Positions 1 to 6,049 of a stretch of 8,199 nucleotides of DNA are shown piece by piece (within the stretch, counting starts at the first letter, position 1; every line of letters begins with the position of its first letter). Both the position numbers and the translations under genes were made by a program. The notes under the pieces are model-generated. The model was not told the DNA's origin, did no database searches, and was given only the letters and a program-made list of their open reading frames with translations. This DNA is from an uncultured Thalassolituus sp. Its GTDB lineage: Bacteria; Pseudomonadota; Gammaproteobacteria; Pseudomonadales; Oceanobacteraceae. The stretch covers positions 1 through 8,199 of the forward strand of contig CAJXIT010000151.1 of assembly GCA_913054055.1 (NCBI GenBank). Direction: 5' to 3'.

Positions 1-58
1 GCGTAACAAACGCAACCGCTTCAGGATCATCAGAGTTTACGTGGAAGATTGGTGAGCC
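1..58 (-). CDS. sucA: Fragment of 2-oxoglutarate dehydrogenase E1 (SucA), chimeric contig end
   Basis: Read on the reverse strand from position 58 down to 2, the bases give 19 open codons, GSPIFHVNSDDPEAVAFVT. This matches the conserved stretch of the thiamine-diphosphate E1 subunit of 2-oxoglutarate dehydrogenase (E. coli SucA has APIFHVNADDPEAVAFVT, from memory). That enzyme is cytosolic and part of the TCA cycle. Continuing the same frame past position 58 gives VTLQ before the Gly, where the family has a KMV-like stretch, so similarity stops at about 56-60. The photolyase reading frame of the opposite strand becomes open at the same point, after a TGA at 53-55. The piece is far too short to be a gene. 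It is best read as a chimeric read or misassembly joining two unrelated loci head to head, not as a neighbour of phrB. Confidence 0.85.
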
Positions 59-979
59 TTGCAAAGTAACGTGCAAGTTCAATCCGATACACAATGTGTT
101 GAGCAATATTTAAAAAACCTGTCTTTGGATTATGAGTTAGACCTTCAGCTTTATGTTTGTGAGGCCACTGCCCATGAACACCTGGATGAATTTTGTCGTC
201 ACCGCATTCAAAACTACCAACAAGATAGAGACTTGCCTGCCATTGATGGAACCAGTCAGTTATCGACATTTCTGGCAATAGGGGTTTTATCGGTGCGTCA
301 GTGCTACCAAGCAGTGGAGGTAAGCGGGCATAAAAGCCGAGACGGAGCGAATACTTGGGTTAGTGAATTAATATGGCGAGATTTTTACCGCCATTTAATG
401 TATTTATATCCAAGGCTATGTATGCATCAGGCGTTTAAGCAAAAAACAGAAGCATTGCCATGGCGCCATGATGAACATGTATTTTTGGCCTGGCAGCAAG
501 GCCAAACCGGTTTTCCGTTAGTGGATGCGGCCATGCGCCAGTTGAACCAAACGGGCTGGATGCATAATCGATTGCGCATGGTGGCAGCCATGTTTTTAAC
601 CAAGCATTTATTTATTGATTGGCGTTTAGGTGAAGGTTATTTCATGTCTCGTTTACTTGACGGTGACCTTGCAAGCAATAACGGTGGCTGGCAATGGAGT
701 GCATCAACAGGTGTGGATGCTGTGCCATATTTTAGGATCTTTAATCCGACTCGACAAAGTGAGCGTTTTGATAGCACGGGCTTATTCATTCGACAATATG
801 TGCCGGAATTGGCGTCATTGGATAATAAATCCATTCATAACCCATCCAATGTGCAAAGGAAGCAGCTGGGTTATGCGCAGCCAATGGTGAATCATGCATT
901 GGCCGTAAAACAAACCAAGGCTTGGTTTAAGCAATTAGATGACACTGCTGTAAACCAAATGTCATTAGAGCGCGTATAA
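59..979 (+). CDS. phrB: Deoxyribodipyrimidine photolyase, 5'-truncated (class I CPD photolyase)
   Basis: Repairs UV-induced cyclobutane pyrimidine dimers using blue light and FADH-. About 306 C-terminal residues remain. By comparison with E. coli PhrB (472 residues, offset about 171), the N-terminal antenna-binding alpha/beta domain is missing because the contig is chimeric upstream of about 59. The TTG at 59 is therefore not a true start. The FAD/DNA-binding domain is intact: GTSQLS at 64-69, SELIWRDFYRH at 102-112, DAAMRQLNQTGWMHNRLRM at 156-174 and SNNGGWQWSASTG at 206-218. The electron-transfer tryptophan triad (E. coli W306, W359, W382) is present as W135, W188 and W211, and the flavin-N5 asparagine (E. 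coli N378) as N207. The dimer-contacting Glu and Trp (E103, W106) are also kept. It stops with TAA and is followed after 43 nt by the desaturase, so it is probably the first visible gene of the lipid operon. A light- or stress-controlled promoter would lie in the missing upstream part. Confidence 0.93.
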   Translation: MQSNVQVQSDTQCVEQYLKNLSLDYELDLQLYVCEATAHEHLDEFCRHRIQNYQQDRDLPAIDGTSQLSTFLAIGVLSVRQCYQAVEVSGHKSRDGANTWVSELIWRDFYRHLMYLYPRLCMHQAFKQKTEALPWRHDEHVFLAWQQGQTGFPLVDAAMRQLNQTGWMHNRLRMVAAMFLTKHLFIDWRLGEGYFMSRLLDGDLASNNGGWQWSASTGVDAVPYFRIFNPTRQSERFDSTGLFIRQYVPELASLDNKSIHNPSNVQRKQLGYAQPMVNHALAVKQTKAWFKQLDDTAVNQMSLERV

Positions 980-1022
980 CCTTATATATGATAATGAAAT
1001 ATCGAACATTCGGAGTATTCAA

Positions 1023-1994
1023 ATGAAAGCCGCGCTTTCAATAATAGAAACCATCAAACTTTGGTTTGACAGTGAGCATGGCTCAGAGCGAGTGGGCAAT
1101 GGCCGTGAATTGAACTGGGTGCGCTGCATGCCATTCATCCTTGTACACCTTGCGTGTATTGCGGTTATTTGGGTAGGCTGGAGCCCGGTTGCTGTTGCCA
1201 TATGTGCAGCACTGTATTTTATCCGTATGTTTGCCATCACCGCGTTTTATCATCGTTATTTCTCTCATAAGTCGTTTAAAACCAATCGTTTTTGGCAGTT
1301 TGTATTTGCCGTGTTAGGCAATAGCGCCACTCAAAGGGGGCCACTATGGTGGGCGGCCCATCATCGCAAACACCATAAACACTCAGATGAAGAGCACGAT
1401 TTACACAGCCCCATCAAACACGGATTTTGGTGGAGTCACATGGGCTGGTTTACCTGTGATGCCGCATTTAAAACCGATTACAACATGGTAAAAGAGTGGG
1501 CAAAATTTCCGGAGCTGAAATTCTTAAATCGATACGACATTTTAGTGCCCATCATTTTAGGCGTGAGCTTATTTTTGACAGGTGAGATGTTAGCAATATT
1601 TGCCCCTGCACTAGAAACCACGGGTGCTCAGTTATTTGTTTGGGGATATTGTATTTCCACTGTATTACTGGCCCATGGCACCTTCACCATTAACTCTCTG
1701 TGCCATACATGGGGGAAGCGCCGCTTTAATACTACGGATGACAGTCGCAATAATTTTTGGTTGGCTTTAATCACACTCGGTGAAGGCTGGCACAACAACC
1801 ATCACCGCTTCCCTGTTTCTGCTAGGCAAGGTTTTTACTGGTGGGAATTGGACATTTCATATTACATTTTAAAGCTCATGAGTAAGCTTGGCATGATTTG
1901 GGATCTAAACCCTGTTCCTGCACGTATATTAGAAGAAGGTAAAGCACAGCCGTTAAGCAAGGCTAATAACATGATGAATCGAGGTGAACTATGA
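1023..1994 (+). CDS. Membrane fatty acid desaturase (delta-9 acyl-CoA/acyl-lipid desaturase type)
   Basis: A 323-residue integral-membrane di-iron desaturase that should introduce a cis double bond into a saturated acyl chain (CoA- or lipid-bound) using O2 and an external electron donor. All three histidine boxes of the stearoyl-CoA desaturase family are visible: HRYFSH at 77-82 (HX4H), HRKHH at 114-118 (HXXHH) and HNNHH at 257-261 (HXXHH). The extra ligand region NSLCHTWG at 224-231 is also present. Hydrophobic spans at about 36-70, 172-195 and 203-223 fit the family's paired membrane hairpins. There is no fused cytochrome b5 or ferredoxin domain. The ATG start is well supported by GGAG at 1012-1015 with a 7-nt spacer. 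The stop codon overlaps the next start (ATGA at 1991-1994), implying translational coupling. The family is certain. The bond position (delta-9 by similarity) and the substrate form are inferred. Confidence 0.92.
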   Translation: MKAALSIIETIKLWFDSEHGSERVGNGRELNWVRCMPFILVHLACIAVIWVGWSPVAVAICAALYFIRMFAITAFYHRYFSHKSFKTNRFWQFVFAVLGNSATQRGPLWWAAHHRKHHKHSDEEHDLHSPIKHGFWWSHMGWFTCDAAFKTDYNMVKEWAKFPELKFLNRYDILVPIILGVSLFLTGEMLAIFAPALETTGAQLFVWGYCISTVLLAHGTFTINSLCHTWGKRRFNTTDDSRNNFWLALITLGEGWHNNHHRFPVSARQGFYWWELDISYYILKLMSKLGMIWDLNPVPARILEEGKAQPLSKANNMMNRGEL

Positions 1995-2449
1995 ATGCTG
2001 AAGTTAAGCCGCCTGTAGAGCAAGCCAAGCAACTAGTAAATGATTTTAAGACGCTTTATCAAACATTAAATGCCAATAACATTCATGACGGTTTAATCGA
2101 AAAAGTGTACCGAGACGATGTTCAATTCAAAGACAGCTTTCATGAAATAGAGGGCATTCAAAACTTCATTAAGTATTGCGACTCTGTATACGAGAACGTT
2201 CGCTACAGCACGTTTGATTTTCATAATGAAATGATTAGCCACGATCAAGCCATGCTCACTTGGACCATGAACTATGCCCATCCACAATTAAATGGTGGCA
2301 ATAATATTGCAGTAAAAGGCTCATCTCATATTTTATTTACCGACAAAGTTTATATGCACCAAGATTATATCGATGGTGGCGAATTGTTATACGAACATAT
2401 TCCTGTTTTAAGATGGGTCATTAAAAAATTAAAAGCACGCATGGTCTAG
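1991..2449 (+). CDS. NTF2/SnoaL-like small protein of the photolyase-lipid operon
   Basis: A 152-residue soluble protein without signal peptide or membrane span. The pattern of an N-terminal amphipathic helix (about 9-29), then VYRDDVQFKDSFHEIEG (39-55) and a beta-rich C-terminal half, resembles the NTF2-like cone fold of SnoaL-type proteins. These bind small hydrophobic ligands and sometimes act as isomerases or cyclases. The C-terminal DYIDGGELLYEHIPVL (125-140), followed by a basic tail KKLKARM, resembles NTF2-like proteins found beside FAD-oxidoreductase/DUF1365/Cfa clusters. The ATG overlaps the desaturase stop by 4 bases, and GAGGTG at 1981-1986 serves as ribosome-binding site. Location suggests a role in acyl-chain modification, perhaps binding or rearranging a lipid intermediate. 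No catalytic residue can be assigned, so the role is inferred from context only. Confidence 0.8.
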   Translation: MNAEVKPPVEQAKQLVNDFKTLYQTLNANNIHDGLIEKVYRDDVQFKDSFHEIEGIQNFIKYCDSVYENVRYSTFDFHNEMISHDQAMLTWTMNYAHPQLNGGNNIAVKGSSHILFTDKVYMHQDYIDGGELLYEHIPVLRWVIKKLKARMV

Positions 2450-2483
2450 TGTTTTTCAATAGAATTTTAACAAAGCGAATATC

Positions 2484-3761
2484 ATGACAGATACAATCAA
2501 TAACAAACAAAAAATAGCCATTATCGGCTCTGGTATTTCAGGTTTAACCTGTGGGCATTTATTATCAGATCAACACGAGATCACCTTGTTTGAAGCTAAT
2601 AATTATTTAGGTGGCCATACCAATACTGAAGACATTCAGTTGGGTGGAAAAAGTTACCCAGTGAATACTGGCTTTATTGTATTCAATGATTGGACTTACC
2701 CAAACTTCATTAAATTAATGGATCAGCTGGGTGTAGCAAGTGAAGACTCAGATATGAGTTTCAGTGTTCGCGATGAAAACAACGGCCTTGAATACAATGG
2801 CACCAATTTAAATAGTTTATTTGCACAAAGACTCAATGTGCTAAAACCTTCTTTTATCAGAATGATATTAGATATTCTTAAATTTAATGATCAAACTGTA
2901 TCCGCATTAAATAATGATGAAATACAAGAAGGGCAAACTCTGGGTGAGTTTGTTAAAAAACACGGCTACAGCAAGCATTTTGTGAATCATTATATTGTGC
3001 CAATGGGGTCTGCCATCTGGAGCGCATCGGTGGATGTGATGATGGACTTTCCACTGAAATTCTTTTTAAAGTTCTTTAATAACCATGGAATGTTAAGCGT
3101 GGATGATCGCCCTCAATGGCGAGTCATCACAGGTGGGTCAAGAAGCTACATTAAACCCATTATACAAAGATTTGAAGATCGCATTCACTTGAGCGTACCA
3201 GTGAAAAAAGTGATCAGAAGGGACACGGGTGTCACTCTCATCACTCAGGCAGGGGATAGCTATGACTTTGATCAAGTGATCTTTGCCTGCCACAGTGATC
3301 AAGCGCTCAGTTTGATTGAAGATCCAACACAGGCAGAGCAAGAAGTATTAAGTGCCATACCGTATCAAATGAACGACGTGGTATTGCATACCGACAGTAA
3401 ACTCATGCCTAAAAAGAAATTGGCTTGGGCTGCATGGAATTATCATATTCCTCAGCGTCACAGTGAGTTTGCCATGGTGACCTATAACATGAATATTTTA
3501 CAAAATTTTCACGATGCGCCAGAAACCATTTTAGTCACGTTAAATCGCAGTCAAGAAATTGATCCAGATAAAATTATTAAACAGTATCAATATGCACACC
3601 CAGTATTCACACTGGACGGCATGGCAGCCCAAGCAAGGCATTCTGACATCAGTAACCACAATCGTACCCACTTCTGTGGCGCATATTGGTTAAATGGATT
3701 TCATGAGGACGGTGTTAACAGTGCGTTAAAAGTATGCGCGGATTTTGGTGTGAGTTTGTAA
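2484..3761 (+). CDS. FAD-dependent amine-oxidase-like oxidoreductase (NAD(P)-binding Rossmann, lipid operon)
   Basis: A 425-residue flavoprotein. The N-terminal Rossmann motif IAIIGSGISGLTCG at 11-24 gives the GxGxxG dinucleotide loop, followed by the ribose-binding acidic residue E37 in LFEAN and by YLGGHTNT at 41-48, the second flavin-contacting loop of the amine-oxidase/phytoene-desaturase superfamily. The C-terminus THFCGAYWLNGFHEDGVNSA (395-414) is the usual closing FAD-contact region. Proteins of this subgroup are encoded beside DUF1365 and Cfa-family genes in many proteobacteria and are often annotated as cyclopropane fatty acid synthesis proteins. A flavin-dependent acyl-chain oxidation or desaturation, as in furan fatty acid biosynthesis, is plausible but inferred. 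It lies 34 nt after the NTF2-like gene, where no good Shine-Dalgarno is visible (only AAAGCGA at 2472-2478). No signal peptide or membrane segment is evident. Confidence 0.9.
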   Translation: MTDTINNKQKIAIIGSGISGLTCGHLLSDQHEITLFEANNYLGGHTNTEDIQLGGKSYPVNTGFIVFNDWTYPNFIKLMDQLGVASEDSDMSFSVRDENNGLEYNGTNLNSLFAQRLNVLKPSFIRMILDILKFNDQTVSALNNDEIQEGQTLGEFVKKHGYSKHFVNHYIVPMGSAIWSASVDVMMDFPLKFFLKFFNNHGMLSVDDRPQWRVITGGSRSYIKPIIQRFEDRIHLSVPVKKVIRRDTGVTLITQAGDSYDFDQVIFACHSDQALSLIEDPTQAEQEVLSAIPYQMNDVVLHTDSKLMPKKKLAWAAWNYHIPQRHSEFAMVTYNMNILQNFHDAPETILVTLNRSQEIDPDKIIKQYQYAHPVFTLDGMAAQARHSDISNHNRTHFCGAYWLNGFHEDGVNSALKVCADFGVSL

Positions 3762-3780
3762 TATGGGTGAGACAACAGCC

Positions 3781-4626
3781 ATGCATTCTTCTATTTATCA
3801 GGGCTGGATCCGCCATCGCCGTTTTACCCCGGTGAATAATGCATTTAAATACCCCATCTTTATGATGTATTTGGATCTTGATGAAGTTGAAGCTTTTTTT
3901 AAACGTAAATGGTACTGCGGGTATGAACGCTTTAATTTAGTCAGTTACAAGCGCCAAGACTTTTTTGAACCAGAAAAACCGGATTTAAAGCAAGCGGTAA
4001 TAGATAGGGTGCATCAATATTACATTGATCATAAATGTACCACCCCAGACATACACTCAGTGAGAATGTTAGGCCATGTTAGATACTTTGGGTTTAATTT
4101 TAATCCAGTGGTGTTCTATTATTGTTTTGATGCTAGCAACCGCTTACAAGCCATTTTATCCGAGATCACCAATACCCCATGGGGTGAACGCCATAGTTAT
4201 GTGCATGCCATAGAAGGAGTTGAATCGTTATCCGGTAGCGAGACGAAAACCACAATTTACGAGCAACAAAAAAAATACCGATTTGAATTTGAAAAACGCT
4301 TTCATGTGAGCCCATTTAACCCAATGAATATGGACTACAACTGGGTATTTTCGCAACCTAGTCAAAAACTGCATGTTCACATGGATAATCTTATTCAATC
4401 AAATGAAGCGCAAAAGCATTTTGATGCCACCTTGATGCTAGATGAATACAGTCTGAAGCAAGACTTTGGCAAGATTATGATCCGGCAACCATTTATCACC
4501 GTAAAAGTGGTATTGGGTATTTATTGGCAAGCCTTGAAATTATGGGTTAAGCGATCACCTTTTTATGATCACCCAAATACTGTTACACCAAATAAGGCAG
4601 AAATACAGTCTTATGACACTGACTAA
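3781..4626 (+). CDS. DUF1365 domain-containing protein
   Basis: A 281-residue protein of family DUF1365, whose biochemical role I do not know. Family landmarks from this start: IYQGWIRHRRFTP near the N-terminus, then MMYLDLDEVE, the strongly conserved GHVRYFGFNFNPVVFYYCFD (98-117), NTPWGERHSY (131-140), FHVSPFNPMNMDYNW (174-188) and the C-terminal YWQALKLWVKRSPFYDHP (248-265). I chose ATG 3781 because homologues begin with a short M-x-S-x-(I/L)-Y-x-G-W-(I/V)-RH-R-RF leader and GGTGAG at 3766-3771 stands 9 nt upstream. An in-frame ATG at 3763, one base after the previous stop, would add six residues (MGETTA) and cannot be excluded, since GTGAG at 3750-3754 precedes it. The gene is sandwiched between the FAD oxidoreductase and the Cfa-family methyltransferase, its usual partners, which implies a role in acyl-lipid modification. 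Confidence 0.9.
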   Translation: MHSSIYQGWIRHRRFTPVNNAFKYPIFMMYLDLDEVEAFFKRKWYCGYERFNLVSYKRQDFFEPEKPDLKQAVIDRVHQYYIDHKCTTPDIHSVRMLGHVRYFGFNFNPVVFYYCFDASNRLQAILSEITNTPWGERHSYVHAIEGVESLSGSETKTTIYEQQKKYRFEFEKRFHVSPFNPMNMDYNWVFSQPSQKLHVHMDNLIQSNEAQKHFDATLMLDEYSLKQDFGKIMIRQPFITVKVVLGIYWQALKLWVKRSPFYDHPNTVTPNKAEIQSYDTD

Positions 4627-4638
4627 TACTCATACAAA

Positions 4639-4658
4639 GCCAAACTTTAAAGTTTGGC
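4639..4658. repeat. Perfect 20-bp palindrome between DUF1365 and cfa genes
   Basis: The half-site GCCAAACTTT is followed directly by its exact reverse complement AAAGTTTGGC, with no loop. It lies 13 nt after the DUF1365 stop and 35 nt before the cfa start. No T-run follows it, so it is not a typical intrinsic terminator. It could be a dimeric regulator's operator for an internal promoter, or an mRNA hairpin that protects or separates the cfa part of the message. The sequence is clear; the function is not known. Confidence 0.75.
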
Positions 4659-4693
4659 GACAATGTAAATGCGTTCCATAGAAGGAATTTGTT

Positions 4694-5959
4694 ATGACCA
4701 CCTCTGTTGCAAATATTGATATTAAAAAACCTCGCGCATTTGGACTGAAACGTCTGGCTAAGCGTGCCGTATTGTCCCAGCTAAACAAACTGCATGCGGG
4801 TCGCATTGTCATTAATGATGGTGATGACAAGCTGGAGTTTGGTTCTCAAGAATCCAGCCATTTATATGGTGAGTTAACCATTCAAGATCAAAGTGCTTAT
4901 GTAGATATTTTAACTGGTGGCAGTATTGGTGCAGCTGAAGCCTACATGACAGGTGATTGGACCACCCCCGACCTTACCGCATTGGTGAAAGTCATGGTGC
5001 GCAATATGGATGTACTGGACGCCATGGAAGGAGGGGTGGTAAACCTAATAACCAAACCTTTCTTAAAATGGTTTCACTATTTAAATCAAAACAGTGCCAA
5101 AGGTTCGCGCAGAAACATTGCTGCCCATTATGATTTAGGTAACGATTTATTTGAACAGTTTTTAGATCCCACCATGATGTATTCAAGTGGTATTTTCCCT
5201 ACCGCTGACGCCACCATGGAGCAAGCGTCATTAAAAAAACTAAAAACCATTTGTGAATCCCTTAAATTAACCGAAAGCGATCATGTGGTTGAAATAGGCA
5301 CAGGTTGGGGTGGCTTTGCAGTTTATGCAGCTAAACACTACGGCTGTAAGGTAACCACCACCACCATCAGTGAAGAACAATATAAATGGGCAAAAGAGTG
5401 GGTAGCGCGCGAAGGCTTAACCGATAAAATCACCCTGCTTAAAAAAGATTACCGCTTACTGCCAGAACACGGCCAGTTTGATAAATTAGTCTCCATTGAA
5501 ATGATTGAAGCGGTGGGTGCCAAATATTTTGATACTTATTTTTCAACTGTATCTGAATTATTAAAACCCAATGGTTTAGCTTTGATTCAAGCCATTACCA
5601 TTGAAGATCAAAGATACGATGGTGCGCTTAAAAATGTCGACTTTATTCAGCGCTATATTTTTCCAGGCAGTTGCATTCCAAGTATTCAGGCCATGTTATC
5701 AGCCACTAAAAAGAATACGGATATGAATCTGGTGTCGCTCAATGATTTTGGCCAACACTATGCAAAAACTTTGAATGCTTGGCAAAAGGCGTTCAATAGT
5801 AAAGACGAGGCCATCACTAAGCTAGGTTACAGTGAAGACTTTAAACGCATGTGGCGCTTTTATTTAAGCTATTGTGAAGGAGGGTTTGAAGAACGTGCCA
5901 TAGGCGTGAGCCACGTGGTATTAGCGAAACCTGAATACAAGCATAACCTTGTTTTTTAA
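4694..5959 (+). CDS. cfa: Cyclopropane-fatty-acyl-phospholipid synthase family SAM methyltransferase
   Basis: A 421-residue S-adenosylmethionine-dependent enzyme acting on the double bond of phospholipid acyl chains at the inner membrane face. Residues 1-130 form the N-terminal lipid-binding-type domain (ILTGGSIGAAEAYMTGDW at 72-89). The catalytic domain starts at AAHYDLGNDLFEQFLDP (143-159). The SAM loop is EIGTGWGG (200-207), followed by TTISEEQY, MIEAVG (270-275), YIFPGSCIPS (321-330) and DFGQHYAKTL (351-360). Aligned by eye with E. coli Cfa, the bicarbonate-binding residues E239, I268 and Y317 are kept (E272, I301, Y356), but C139 is S165 and H266 is Q299. It may therefore be a C-methylating member (as in methyl-branched or furan fatty acid routes) instead of a true cyclopropane synthase. 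The start is supported by AAGGA at 4682-4686, 7 nt before ATG. It is the last operon gene and ends just before a strong terminator. Confidence 0.92.
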   Translation: MTTSVANIDIKKPRAFGLKRLAKRAVLSQLNKLHAGRIVINDGDDKLEFGSQESSHLYGELTIQDQSAYVDILTGGSIGAAEAYMTGDWTTPDLTALVKVMVRNMDVLDAMEGGVVNLITKPFLKWFHYLNQNSAKGSRRNIAAHYDLGNDLFEQFLDPTMMYSSGIFPTADATMEQASLKKLKTICESLKLTESDHVVEIGTGWGGFAVYAAKHYGCKVTTTTISEEQYKWAKEWVAREGLTDKITLLKKDYRLLPEHGQFDKLVSIEMIEAVGAKYFDTYFSTVSELLKPNGLALIQAITIEDQRYDGALKNVDFIQRYIFPGSCIPSIQAMLSATKKNTDMNLVSLNDFGQHYAKTLNAWQKAFNSKDEAITKLGYSEDFKRMWRFYLSYCEGGFEERAIGVSHVVLAKPEYKHNLVF

Positions 5960-5983
5960 TTTGCAATCAATATGTTGCTCGCA

Positions 5984-6015
5984 AAAAAAAGCACATCATT
6001 AGATGTGCTTTTTTT
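5984..6015. terminator. Bidirectional intrinsic terminator between cfa and the purine permease
   Basis: A perfect stem, GCACATC (5991-5997) and GATGTGC (6002-6008), with an ATTA loop. It is flanked by seven A's (5984-5990, an eighth at 5983) and seven T's (6009-6015), which can also pair. The T-run ends transcripts from the + strand lipid operon 25-55 nt after the cfa stop. The A-run gives a U-run for the reverse-strand permease message, whose stop codon is 34 nt away. It sits exactly between convergent genes, as expected for a shared terminator. Confidence 0.95.
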
Positions 6016-6049
6016 GTATGTAGCATTTAGCTATTTTGTTAATGCATGA

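Noticed and set aside
59..61. TTG as the genuine start codon of a short photolyase
   Set aside because: Homologues have about 170 more N-terminal residues, there is no ribosome-binding site, and the upstream bases belong to sucA on the other strand; the truncation is an assembly effect.
30..278. Reverse-strand 82-residue open frame at the left end
   Set aside because: It crosses the chimeric junction, is antisense to the photolyase, and is in a different frame from the sucA fragment.
964..995. Possible internal promoter for the desaturase, with -10-like TATGAT (987-992) or GATAAT (990-995)
   Set aside because: The -10 matches are good but the region is simply AT-rich and no acceptable -35 box lies 16-18 bp upstream (ATTAGA at 964-969 is poor). 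No ECF-type TGATC motif was seen either.
4639..4658. Palindrome as an intrinsic terminator ending transcription before cfa
   Set aside because: No U-run follows, the stem centre is AT-rich without a loop, and cfa-family genes are normally co-transcribed with DUF1365.
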